Both the position numbers and the translations under genes were made by a program. Positions 1 through 6,262 of a stretch of 18,151 nt of DNA are shown here, in pieces; position 1 is the first letter of the stretch; each line of letters begins with the position of its first letter. Under the pieces are notes generated by a model, which did no database searches, had not been told where the DNA came from, and saw nothing but the letters and a program-made list of their open reading frames with translations. The DNA is from an uncultured Candidatus Melainabacteria bacterium (GTDB lineage: Bacteria > Cyanobacteriota > Vampirovibrionia > Gastranaerophilales > Gastranaerophilaceae), in assembly GCA_934754425.1 (NCBI GenBank), contig CAKVIN010000029.1, positions 1 to 18,151 on the forward strand, read 5' to 3'.

Positions 1-150
1 CTTTTGGCGTTCATACGAAAAATATTTTAAGATTGAGAAATTTGAGTTAATCCTAATGAATAGTTTAAAACTTGCGTATATAGTACAGTGAAAATACAGA
101 ATTGCTAGATTTGTTGACTAAGACTAGATATAAAGAAAATAACCTAAAGA
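1..150. other. Non-coding left edge
   Basis: No open frame with a ribosome site is visible on either strand. The stretch lies downstream of the terminator at 151-173 and may hold the promoter of a gene beyond the window edge, but I see no convincing pair of promoter hexamers. The dispersed octamer is absent here. Confidence 0.4.
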
Positions 151-173
151 AAAAGAGGTAGACTTGCTACCTC
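151..173 (-). terminator. Perfect hairpin terminator after the first paralog cluster
   Basis: Read on the minus strand, AAGAGGTAG, a five-base loop and CTACCTCTT form a perfect 9-bp stem followed by a T-rich run. It begins immediately after the TAA stop of the 174-560 gene, so it ends the 2616-174 transcription unit. Both arms are one base away from the dispersed octamer (AGAGGTAG instead of AGGGGTAG). Confidence 0.85.
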
Positions 174-560
174 TTATGACTGTGATTTATTCGCACTATT
201 ATGTTCTGACAATAGATTTTTATAACCTACAAACTTTTGTAATACACTTAGTTCTTTCTTATTTTTTTCTGGATGCTCTTTTCTTAGCTTGGTGTATATC
301 TCCATCAAACATGGATATAGAATATTGAACTCACTCTCTGTAAGCTGAATATTTATTATTTGCTCGATTACTCTTCGTTGTAACTGATTTTGGAATTCCA
401 ACTTGCCATTATTTAGCCTTGCATTAACAACTACCCCTGCGTTTATAGCATTTACCAATTCCTGTATAGTTACTGTACGCTTCTCGCCACTTTCCGATAG
501 AACATCGTAACCTATGGTCTTTCCTGATTGACCTATCATACAAACTACTTTATATCTCAT
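174..560 (-). CDS. Unknown protein with the paralogous N-terminal module (128 aa)
   Basis: I do not recognise a named family. Residues 1-57 form a small module, roughly K-V-hydrophobic, then G-K-x-I-G-Y, then an acidic or polar stretch, a helix like IQELVNAI and a final N-x-x-x-NGKLEF. The same layout starts the next two genes of this cluster (611-1492 and 1543-2217). The C-terminal half is helical, charged and cysteine-poor, ending in a Ser/Asn/Lys tail. The ATG at 560 has GGAGG five bases upstream. The gene is the last of a four-gene unit and is followed directly by a terminator. One octamer copy (431) encodes AGVV inside the module. Function unknown; a cytoplasmic protein is likely because no signal peptide or membrane segment is visible. 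Confidence 0.8.
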   Translation of the reverse strand: MRYKVVCMIGQSGKTIGYDVLSESGEKRTVTIQELVNAINAGVVVNARLNNGKLEFQNQLQRRVIEQIINIQLTESEFNILYPCLMEIYTKLRKEHPEKNKKELSVLQKFVGYKNLLSEHNSANKSQS

Positions 561-574
561 AATACCTCCAATAG

Positions 575-602
575 AAAAGGAGTAGCTTTAGTGACTACCC
601 CT
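575..602 (-). terminator. Intergenic octamer hairpin (attenuator or terminator-like)
   Basis: On the minus strand AGGGGTAG pairs with CTACTCCT through one G-U pair and is followed by TTTT, then by the ribosome site of the next gene. The loop starts TCACTAAAG, as in the related hairpin at 1512-1535. It may partly terminate transcription or shield the 3' end of the upstream message. Confidence 0.55.
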
Positions 603-610
603 GAATATCC

Positions 611-1492
611 TTACTTTTTTAACTTTTCCATCTCTGTACAAATCTTGTAGAAATCCTTGTATGTCTTTTTATCCATACAAACCAAACTACCTCTATAAGA
701 AAAACTTGCTCCTACAATCTCGAAAGGAAATGAAAAACCATCTGAACTATTTAAACCACTAAAATCTACATAACCAATCTCTGGATTACAACACATAGCT
801 GGGAAACTGTATAAGTAATCTTCATAAGCCTCATATGGTAAATTTTCCTCTTTTATAATCTTTAAAAGAGTATTATATACTGTTACAATAATATATCTAC
901 CTAAAGCCCTATATTCAAGTTTATTACTTACATTAGCACAGTCAAACTCTATTATATAAATTTTATTCCAAAGTGATGGGCAATCATCATTATCAATATC
1001 ATGATTAAAATACATAATGACACGACCTTTTGGTTTTTTTCTATTCTTATAATAATACTTATCAAAATCTTCTAAGAAGTGATATGAATTACCAAGACCT
1101 AAATTTTCTATATCACATACGTCTAAAAAATCCTCAACGTACCCCTGAATGACTCTATGCTTTGCCTTACAAGGAATTTTATCTGGACTATCTTTAGCTA
1201 CTTGAAGCTTAAATGTGATATCAGAACCAAAATCAAATGAATGCGAAATCATATTAGACTGTGCTGCTTTTTTACCTGCATCTATATTCTCTCTTGGAAC
1301 ACTCGAATCAACTCTAACTACCCCTGAATTGCTTACTGTAGCATTAGAATAACTATGTCCTAAACTAATAGCTTGTATCACCTGCTCTCTGGATACATCT
1401 ATAATACTTCCATCAGCTCTCATGACTTTGTAGCCAATCTGCTTATTACCCTGTGTTAAAACTTTCACTATTTTTAAATCTGCGTTTGCCAT
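611..1492 (-). CDS. Unknown 293-aa protein with the paralogous N-terminal module
   Basis: Residues 5-71 carry the module shared with the neighbouring genes: LKIVKVLTQGNKQIGYKVMR, then ADGS, a Q-V-I-Q-A-I helix, SNATVSNSGVVRV and VPRENI. The remaining ~220 residues form a mixed alpha/beta domain rich in aromatic and acidic residues, with no motif I can assign. An octamer copy (1318) encodes SGVV in the module. A near-copy at 1139 is CAGGGGTAC and encodes IQGYVED, avoiding TAG in that frame. The ATG at 1492 has AGGAGG about seven bases upstream. No signal peptide or membrane segment. It sits between two paralogs, separated from each by a short octamer hairpin. Function unknown. Confidence 0.8.
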   Translation of the reverse strand: MANADLKIVKVLTQGNKQIGYKVMRADGSIIDVSREQVIQAISLGHSYSNATVSNSGVVRVDSSVPRENIDAGKKAAQSNMISHSFDFGSDITFKLQVAKDSPDKIPCKAKHRVIQGYVEDFLDVCDIENLGLGNSYHFLEDFDKYYYKNRKKPKGRVIMYFNHDIDNDDCPSLWNKIYIIEFDCANVSNKLEYRALGRYIIVTVYNTLLKIIKEENLPYEAYEDYLYSFPAMCCNPEIGYVDFSGLNSSDGFSFPFEIVGASFSYRGSLVCMDKKTYKDFYKICTEMEKLKK

Positions 1493-1511
1493 TTAAATAC
1501 CTCCTATAGAT

Positions 1512-1535
1512 AGGGTAGCCTTAGTGACTACCCCT
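1512..1535 (-). repeat. Intergenic octamer hairpin
   Basis: On the minus strand AGGGGTAG, a loop TCACTAAGG and CTACCCT form a GGGTAG/CTACCC stem with one G unpaired. It lies between the stop of the 1543-2217 gene and the ribosome site of the 611-1492 gene. The same arrangement occurs at 578-602 and 17798-17822, so this is a recurring intergenic element rather than a unique terminator. There is no T-run after it. Confidence 0.6.
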
Positions 1536-1542
1536 GATTTTA

Positions 1543-2217
1543 CTAAAACCAACCTTTGTTTCGTGCTGTAACCCTTAAATTGTGATACTCACCACGCAAA
1601 GCTAAATATCTATCAGTCACTTCTGTAAGCTGTTTATTTAAACCCTCAATAACTTTATTCTTTTCTGCAAGCTGTGCTTTTAAGCTTTCCACTGAATCAT
1701 TTTTAGGCTTAACGGCATCTATATCTTCTATAGGTACATCAAAAGAAACTCTAACTACCCCTGGATTACTTACTGTGTTAATTACTTCTGCATTAGAAAA
1801 TACATGTCCTAAATATTTAGCCTGTATCATCTGCTCTATAGATGCATCCATATAACTTCCATCAGCTCTCATTACTCGGAAACCAACTTTCTCGTTTCCT
1901 TGTACAAAAACCTTTGTTACTTTTAAATCTCCATTTGATACTTTAATTAGGTTTTCATCATAATTATTACAATTAAGTCTATCTGCTAAAACCTTTGAAA
2001 TATTCTCTCTAGGTACATCAGAAGAGACTTTAACTACCCCTGATTTAGAGACAGTTGCATTAGCACACTTAATTTTACCAATTAAACTAATAAAATTGTC
2101 TCTACTTTTTAACATAATTCTAGAATAAGAAGATACTATGCTAAGAGATATTATAAAACCAACCTGTTTTCCATTATACGTATAAACCTTTATTACTTTT
2201 AAATCTGTGTCTGCCAT
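1543..2217 (-). CDS. Unknown protein with two tandem modules and a coiled coil (224 aa)
   Basis: Two copies of the cluster module lie in tandem: residues 5-73 (LKVIKVYTYNGKQVGF ... SKSGVVKVSSDVPRENI) and residues 97-167 (LKVTKVFVQGNEKVGFRVMR ... NPGVVRVSFDVPIEDI). Both place an octamer copy (2034 and 1755) at the same point, giving S/P-GVV. Residues ~174-215 form a coiled coil (ESLKAQLAEKNKVIEGL) that resembles the C-terminus of the 2251-2616 protein. The first module is more diverged in its middle (residues 21-48). The ATG at 2217 follows GGAGG at good spacing. The stop is TAG TAA, and the intergenic octamer places a further TAG in the same frame. Function unknown; tandem modules plus a coiled coil suggest an oligomeric binding protein. 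Confidence 0.8.
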   Translation of the reverse strand: MADTDLKVIKVYTYNGKQVGFIISLSIVSSYSRIMLKSRDNFISLIGKIKCANATVSKSGVVKVSSDVPRENISKVLADRLNCNNYDENLIKVSNGDLKVTKVFVQGNEKVGFRVMRADGSYMDASIEQMIQAKYLGHVFSNAEVINTVSNPGVVRVSFDVPIEDIDAVKPKNDSVESLKAQLAEKNKVIEGLNKQLTEVTDRYLALRGEYHNLRVTARNKGWF

Positions 2218-2250
2218 TTTATATCCTCCTTTAGGTGACTACCCCTGCTT

Positions 2251-2616
2251 TTAATCATTTAAAATTGCTCTCATTGTTCTTTTTAACCAAGCATCTTTTT
2301 CTAATTCTTTGATAAGTTTATCCTTTTCTGCAAGCTGTTTCTTTAATTCTTCTATTTCAGAATTAGCTTCTATAGATGCTGTTCCTTTTGTATCTATACC
2401 TTGAGCCATACAACCTAACTCATCCAAAGTATAGATAATACAGTTTTTTTGCATCGTAGGTACTGAATTAGGTGCATGACCTTTGAAAGTTATACCTAAG
2501 CTCTCTGCATAGTCCACAACTTTCTGAAATGCTGCATCTTTCTCTTCCTTTGATGATGCTGGTGTAACCTTTTTGTTACCTGTGATATCAAATCCTGCCC
2601 ATCTGTTCTCTACCAT
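2251..2616 (-). CDS. Unknown 121-aa protein with a C-terminal coiled coil
   Basis: This is the first gene of the 2616-174 unit, about 30 nt from the predicted transcription start of a consensus promoter and with AGGAGG upstream of its ATG. The N-terminal ~75 residues are a small unassigned domain (WAGFDITGNKK, then YAESLGITFKG and IIYTLDELGC). Residues ~85-115 are a heptad-like coiled coil (EIEELKKQLAEKDKLIKEL) related to that of the next gene. It lacks an internal octamer copy, but one lies three bases after its stop, with its TAG in frame. No signal peptide. Function unknown; co-oligomerisation with the next gene's product through the similar coiled coils is an inference. Confidence 0.78.
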   Translation of the reverse strand: MVENRWAGFDITGNKKVTPASSKEEKDAAFQKVVDYAESLGITFKGHAPNSVPTMQKNCIIYTLDELGCMAQGIDTKGTASIEANSEIEELKKQLAEKDKLIKELEKDAWLKRTMRAILND

Positions 2617-2654
2617 TTTATATCCTCCTAATTTTGGTTTAATAAATTACACTT

Positions 2655-2694
2655 ATTATAACCAAGCTTTATTGTAACCTCAATCTACAATAGA
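2655..2694 (-). promoter_or_regulatory. Promoter with upstream dyad, copy 1
   Basis: On the minus strand there is a -35 TTGAGG (2678-2683), a 17-bp spacer and a -10 TATAAT (2655-2660). Directly upstream of the -35 lies the near-dyad TCTATTGTAGA (2684-2694). The predicted start is about 30 nt from the ATG at 2616. A close relative of the whole block lies at 5961-6000, so this is a duplicated promoter, probably sharing an activator or repressor. Confidence 0.8.
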
Positions 2695-2707
2695 ACTTAG
2701 GCTATCT

Positions 2708-2737
2708 AAAAGGGGTAACTTCAAATCAGCTACCCCT
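2708..2737 (-). terminator. Terminator after the 3780-2745 operon, built from the octamer
   Basis: On the minus strand AGGGGTAG (2737-2730), a loop and TTACCCCT (2718-2711) pair over eight positions, the last as G-U, and are followed by TTTT. It lies just after the stop of the 2745-3026 gene. The second arm on the plus strand reads AGGGGTAA, one base short of making an inverted octamer. Confidence 0.7.
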
Positions 2738-2744
2738 GAATAAA

Positions 2745-3026
2745 TCAAAATCCATGGTAACCCTTTAACTTAGATGGGTTACTACAATGTATATAAGGGT
2801 CGGCTACCATATTCTGTAGGAAACTTCTGATTTCACAATTTGTATAACAGCCTTTAATATTGCTACAAATTTCCATCTGTCCATCTCCATTACTAAAATT
2901 GGTCTTCTCCACCCTAAATGAAGCATAAGGATTAATAGCTCCAAGATTAATTAATCCTCTGTTCTTTGCTTCTGTAAATCTAGCCTTGTTTTCATCGTTT
3001 CTCTGTTTAAACTGATTATATGTCAT
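2745..3026 (-). CDS. Unknown 93-aa protein with several cysteines
   Basis: The N-terminal ~30 residues are charged and helical (FKQRNDENKARFTEAKNRGL). The rest contains four cysteines (EICSNIKGCYTNCEIRSF ... IHCSNP), which could bind a metal but match no family I can name. The ATG overlaps the previous gene's stop as ATGA (3023-3026), so translation is probably coupled, and GAGGAGG lies upstream. It is the last gene of a three-gene operon and is followed by an octamer-containing terminator whose TAG is in frame with this gene. No octamer copy lies within the gene. No signal peptide or membrane segment. Confidence 0.72.
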   Translation of the reverse strand: MTYNQFKQRNDENKARFTEAKNRGLINLGAINPYASFRVEKTNFSNGDGQMEICSNIKGCYTNCEIRSFLQNMVADPYIHCSNPSKLKGYHGF

Positions 3027-3214
3027 AGTTTATTTCCTCCTCTAAGATAATCATAATATTTTTCAGTCCATCTTTTTAATCCGTAAGCAAACTCTAACTT
3101 ATTTATTGCTGATATGAAGTCTTTAGCCGGTAAATCAGAGGAAAACTTAACTACCCCTGAAACACTATCCTGTAAGACTACATCTTTATCCTCTATGCTA
3201 ACTTGTACAATCAT
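3023..3214 (-). CDS. Small unknown protein with a fragment of the module (63 aa)
   Basis: Both ends overlap neighbours by four bases as ATGA (3023-3026 and 3211-3214), which supports it as a real, coupled gene. Residues ~17-35 (DSVSGVVKFSSDLPAKDF) closely match the module end SGVVKVSSDVPRENI of the 1543-2217 protein, so it looks like a shortened member of that family. The octamer copy at 3151 encodes SGVV. The C-terminal half is aromatic and basic (FAYGLKRWTEKYYDYLRGG). Function unknown. Confidence 0.72.
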   Translation of the reverse strand: MIVQVSIEDKDVVLQDSVSGVVKFSSDLPAKDFISAINKLEFAYGLKRWTEKYYDYLRGGNKL

Positions 3215-3780
3215 ATATACTGCCTCTGGCTGTATTTTCTCATATACTTTTTGAAATCAGCCTCAATTTCCTTTGATATATTAACTGTAGAAATCTTACC
3301 ATTACCATCTACACTATCAATCATTATTCGAGTACCGTGATTAACTGTTAATGCAAAAGCAGGATTTCTCCTACATACATCAGTTATCTGAGTTAGCATA
3401 ATATCTCTTCTTGTTGAAATCCAAAATCTTCCATCAATCTTTGAGAAATAAAAAGAAAAACTATCTATACCATTTGCAAGTTCGCTCAATGCTTGCTGTA
3501 ACTGCTCAAAAGTTACAATATAAAAATTATTACTGCACTGTAATGCTCTCTTAAACTTGGCACACATAGAATCATAAGGATACATTGGAATATTACCAAT
3601 AAAAGACGCTCCATCCTTAGTCCAACGAACATTATCAAGCTGTCCTGATCGAGCTAAACTAGAAAAAGTGCTTGTTGGTTGATTAAGCATTGTTTGACAA
3701 AAACCAGTTACTTTGTCAAATACCTCAACTGCAACTATCTTTTTGCCATCTTTACCAATAAATAATTTGTTTGCTATCAT
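3211..3780 (-). CDS. Unknown 189-aa protein, first gene of a three-gene operon
   Basis: The N-terminal ~65 residues (LFIGKDGKKIVAVEVFD ... FSSLARSGQLDNVRWTKDG) echo the cluster module: a short strand, a G-K turn, a helix and a final strand before NGK/KDG. The rest has no recognisable motif. The ribosome site is weak (AAAGGCAGG), and a four-codon frame (MMLR) overlaps the start as ATGA, so initiation may depend on that mini-ORF. The gene has no octamer copy of its own. A 15-base block 52-66 nt upstream of the start is identical to one at the same distance ahead of the 15126 gene. No signal peptide. Function unknown. Confidence 0.75.
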   Translation of the reverse strand: MIANKLFIGKDGKKIVAVEVFDKVTGFCQTMLNQPTSTFSSLARSGQLDNVRWTKDGASFIGNIPMYPYDSMCAKFKRALQCSNNFYIVTFEQLQQALSELANGIDSFSFYFSKIDGRFWISTRRDIMLTQITDVCRRNPAFALTVNHGTRIMIDSVDGNGKISTVNISKEIEADFKKYMRKYSQRQYI

Positions 3781-3831
3781 CTCAACATCATCCTGCCTTT
3801 CTAAATCTATAAATTATAATTTCTGCTGTCA

Positions 3832-3846
3832 TGAGAATATAATTTG
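3832..3846 (-). promoter_or_regulatory. Shared upstream block, class 1, copy at the 3780 operon
   Basis: The 15-mer CAAATTATATTCTCA on the minus strand is identical to 15191-15177. It starts 52 nt from the ATG at 3780, against 51 nt for the other copy. A TATAAT follows 17 nt after TATATT, but the -35 position does not match a standard sigma-A site. I read it as a promoter element for a dedicated regulator or an alternative sigma factor; that is inference. Confidence 0.5.
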
Positions 3847-4104
3847 AAATTATAGAGATGAAAAAAGAACTTTAAAAACTTGGAAAACTTGGATAAGATG
3901 AATAACTTTTATAGTTACTACCCTCGATTAGCTAGTTTTTATTTTTGCTAAAAGCTTGTTATAATCACTCAATAAAAAATCATATTCATTCGCATATATA
4001 CTTATCAATAAAAGGCAATAACTTATCTACTGTAAGCTACCCTCTAGGTACTTTTCTATCAGCTACAATATGTCATACCTTTCTAAATTTATAAATTAGA
4101 ATTC

Positions 4105-4201
4105 CTATCGCAATAACTACCTTTAGCTAAAAGCTACTCAATAGTTTTCTCAAGGCTTAAATTCCGTCTGACAATGACGTACACATCTAACATCTTCGTT
4201 A
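4105..4201 (-). ncRNA. Candidate TnpB guide (omega) RNA scaffold
   Basis: In IS200/IS605 and IS607 elements the guide RNA overlaps or follows the 3' end of tnpB and runs to the transposon end. Here the sequence just after the stop has small stems (CGTC/GACG around 4165-4180 and TAGCT/AGCTA around 4120-4140) and no ORF. The position and structure fit, but I cannot place its ends or the guide. Confidence 0.3.
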
Positions 4202-5329
4202 TTATGAAAATGCTAAATCTCTAAGATTGTATGCTGCATTTAAATCCCTATCACATACAAAACCACAACATCCACATATGTATGTTCGCTCATTCAAAGA
4301 TAAAAACTTTTTGACTGAACCACATTTATTGCACTTCTTTGATGATGGGAAAAATCTATTAGCAAGTTTAAGCTCTACCCCTGAAAACTGGGATTTATAC
4401 TCAAGACATTGTCTAAAGAAATACCACTCAGCATCCTGTATAGCCTTGCTACGATGTTTATTTTTCACCAAATTAGAAATTGCTAAATCTTCAATAACAA
4501 TACAAGACGGCTTGGTTTTTACAATCTCTGTTGTTACTGTATGAATATAAGTCTTTCTTATATTTGATAGTCTTCTATATATCAGTTTCAATTGTTTTTC
4601 CATTTTGACAATGTTATTAGTTTTTACATATTTCTTTCCCTCCTTATTCTTCTCGTAAGCTCTTGAAATCTTTCTTTGTAATCTTTTCTTTCGTAACTCA
4701 AGATTTGTAACTGTTCTGCTTTTATTGATATTCGGATAAACTACCCCTGAAGAAGTTACTGCTAATTCCTTCAGACCTAAATCAATACCAATTACTTCAT
4801 CTGTTAGAGTTTCCTGCACTGGCTCAAGCTCATAACTAAAAGATAAATACCAATACTTTCCATCAAAAGAAACTCTTGGGTTTACAATACTACCTTTACT
4901 AATTATAAAAGGCTCTGATATTTTCATTGGTTGCTTAAGACTAGGAAACTTAATATGTTTTTCATCTATTGAATAAGTCTGGTCGTATCTTACATAAAAA
5001 CCTTCTTTACATTTACCTTTTTTCTTAAACTTTGGAAAACCTTTATTGCTTTTAAAGAAATTGGTATATGCTCTAAGCATATCTTTTACTGCCTGCTTAA
5101 CTGTTTCTGAATTATAAGACTGCAACCACTCATACTCTGGTGTATATTTCATATCTGTTATTTGTCTCATAATTTCCTTTTGACCTATACTAATACCTTG
5201 CTCTTTATATACTGTTTCTTTCATAGCAAGAGAATAATTATAGATAAATCTGGCTACCCCTGAATACTGCTTCAACCATTCTTCTTGAGCTTTATTGGGT
5301 TTCAATCTCAACTTTTGACCTGCTAACAT
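4202..5329 (-). CDS. tnpB: TnpB-family RNA-guided nuclease of an IS607-type element
   Basis: At 375 aa it has normal TnpB length. The N-terminal domain shows the family landmark GVARFIYNYSL. The RuvC residues are all present: D183 in IGIDLGLKELAVTS, E280 in IVIEDL and D362 in DRDLNAAYNL. The zinc finger is intact with C333/C336 and C352/C355 (CNKCG ... CGCC). It is therefore predicted to be active in guide-directed DNA cleavage, which in this family helps retain the transposon. The ATG overlaps the tnpA stop by seven bases, the usual IS607 arrangement. Three octamer copies lie in frame: SGVARF (5254), SGVVYPN (4741) and SGVELKL (4375). All sit at places where TnpB proteins normally vary, so the element seems to have been adapted to this genome. 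Confidence 0.93.
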   Translation of the reverse strand: MLAGQKLRLKPNKAQEEWLKQYSGVARFIYNYSLAMKETVYKEQGISIGQKEIMRQITDMKYTPEYEWLQSYNSETVKQAVKDMLRAYTNFFKSNKGFPKFKKKGKCKEGFYVRYDQTYSIDEKHIKFPSLKQPMKISEPFIISKGSIVNPRVSFDGKYWYLSFSYELEPVQETLTDEVIGIDLGLKELAVTSSGVVYPNINKSRTVTNLELRKKRLQRKISRAYEKNKEGKKYVKTNNIVKMEKQLKLIYRRLSNIRKTYIHTVTTEIVKTKPSCIVIEDLAISNLVKNKHRSKAIQDAEWYFFRQCLEYKSQFSGVELKLANRFFPSSKKCNKCGSVKKFLSLNERTYICGCCGFVCDRDLNAAYNLRDLAFS

Positions 5330-5799
5330 GTAGCATCACCACCTTCAGATGATATGCTGCATTCAGTAGAATCGATAACCTCAATTGAAATATTGTTGTA
5401 CTTACAGATATATTTGATTATTTCAAAATTAGGTAAAGTATCTTTGTGCAAGATAACTAACTTACTGATTTGATTACCTAAAATCAAGTCTAATAATTCA
5501 AATTGATTAAATACAACTTTGAATTGATATCCCTTTGCTATGCAATATTGCTTTATAAAATCAACTTGATTTTTAGAATATCCCTTTGCTAAAACATTAC
5601 AATAACCTGCAACAAACTTCTTTGAGTTATCTGTATAAAAAAGACCTGTTACTTTTGCCAATTGCTCGTCTGAATAATAGCGATATCCTGACTCTGAAAC
5701 ATAAGCTGGTTTTAATCTACCTGACTTATCCCAATTTCTTAATGTCTGCTCTGTTACACCAAGTTTCTCTGCCATTTTCCCTATAGCTATATAACTCAT
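5323..5799 (-). CDS. tnpA: IS607-like TnpA, catalytically degenerate serine recombinase
   Basis: The N-terminus is a clear MerR-type helix-turn-helix (IGKMAEKLGVTEQTLRNWDK, then SGRLKP, GYRYYSDEQL), as in IS607 transposases. The second half follows the resolvase fold, but key residues are gone. The family YxRVSS segment with the nucleophilic serine reads YCNVLAKG. The later hkDRLxRF segment reads HKDTLPNF, losing its arginines. The SGLNxxR stretch is absent. At ~158 aa it is shorter than usual family members (about 190-220). I chose the ATG at 5799 because AAAGGAG lies eight bases upstream; an in-frame GTG at 5808 sits too close to that site. Probably inactive for recombination, but the intact DNA-binding half could still act as a regulator. 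It has no octamer copy. Confidence 0.82.
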   Translation of the reverse strand: MSYIAIGKMAEKLGVTEQTLRNWDKSGRLKPAYVSESGYRYYSDEQLAKVTGLFYTDNSKKFVAGYCNVLAKGYSKNQVDFIKQYCIAKGYQFKVVFNQFELLDLILGNQISKLVILHKDTLPNFEIIKYICKYNNISIEVIDSTECSISSEGGDATC

Positions 5800-5905
5800 G
5801 TAAATCACTCCTTTCGTTGATTTACAGAGTATATTTTGATATTGGTGTAACAGTAAAAACCTATAAAAGTCAAAAATATATTTAGTTATTTATAAAAATT
5901 AATAA

Positions 5906-5932
5906 TTATTTAGTAACTGTCATAGTCCTCCT
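5906..5932 (-). pseudogene. Orphan gene start: AGGAGG plus a five-codon frame (MTVTK)
   Basis: A full promoter (5961-5989) is followed about 25 nt later by AGGAGG (5927-5932) and ATG (5921-5923), but the frame stops after MTVTK. Its promoter twin at 2655-2683 drives a real gene. The simplest reading is a gene truncated by the IS607 insertion. A regulatory leader peptide is the alternative. Confidence 0.4.
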
Positions 5933-5960
5933 GCTTGTAAAACAATAACAAATTACACTT

Positions 5961-6000
5961 ATTATATAATATTTCAGTTGTAGACTCAATCTATAATAGA
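5961..6000 (-). promoter_or_regulatory. Promoter with upstream dyad, copy 2
   Basis: On the minus strand: -35 TTGAGT (5984-5989), a 17-bp spacer and -10 TATAAT (5961-5966) followed by AAGTGTAATTT. The perfect palindrome TCTATTATAGA lies directly upstream (5990-6000). It is the same arrangement and much the same sequence as 2655-2694. Confidence 0.78.
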
Positions 6001-6229
6001 ACTTGGAAATCTAAAGGCTTTTAAAGAACTACCCCTGAAAGCAGAAAAAGTTAAATAGTTTTATTGGTGTAAAAACTCCACTAACTCATATAGTTAAAAT
6101 AATCTAAAAGTACCTATATTTTGTAGACTAATCAAAAAACTGGCAAGACTTGTGCTTTCACTCATTGAAAATCAAATTTAGTATCTGTATATCGTAAAAG
6201 ACTTTATAAACAAGAACTTATCTCCAAAA

Positions 6230-6258
6230 ATAAAAGCAGGTCTCTATTCAAGACCTGC
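6230..6258 (-). terminator. Terminator of the 9918-6263 operon
   Basis: On the minus strand GCAGGTCT, a seven-base loop and AGACCTGC form a perfect 8-bp GC-rich stem followed by TTTTATTTTT. It starts four bases after the stop of the 6263-7510 gene. Confidence 0.9.
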
Positions 6259-6262
6259 CTAC

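Larger units (their letters stand above)
3781..4201. other. Gene-free stretch: IS607 right-hand part and operon promoter region
   Basis: No credible ORF is present. The stretch holds the region beyond the tnpB stop, where an IS607-type omega RNA and transposon end are expected, and the upstream region of the 3780 gene. A ~27-bp segment at 3796-3822 recurs with three differences at 4078-4104. The second copy leads only to the five-codon frame MTYCS, so it may be the remnant of a gene start. Two degenerate octamers (CTACCCTCGA at 3918, CTACCCTCTA at 4038) suggest that this DNA is decaying. Confidence 0.5.
4105..5920 (-). mobile_element. IS607-type insertion sequence (ends approximate)
   Basis: Overlapping tnpA (MerR-like helix-turn-helix plus serine-recombinase fold) and tnpB define an IS607-family element. 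IS607 elements lack inverted repeats and make no long target duplication, so the ends cannot be fixed by eye. The right end should lie beyond the tnpB stop, perhaps near 4100, and the left end upstream of 5808. The left flank holds a promoter, an AGGAGG and a five-codon frame (5906-5923), which could be a gene start cut off by insertion. Loss of the TnpA active site suggests an element that can no longer move by itself. Confidence 0.6.
5800..6235. other. Gene-free stretch between tnpA and the 6263 gene
   Basis: It contains the tnpA ribosome site and a weak promoter (TTACTG, 17 bp, TATACT, minus strand, roughly 5830-5860), a five-codon ORF with AGGAGG (5906-5932), a strong promoter (5961-5989), an octamer copy (6029) and about 190 bp in which I see no structure or ORF. 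The terminator at 6236-6258 closes the upstream operon. Confidence 0.5.

Noticed and set aside
4227..4544. Plus-strand open frame of 105 codons inside tnpB
   Set aside because: It lies fully antisense to a well-supported TnpB gene and encodes no recognisable protein.
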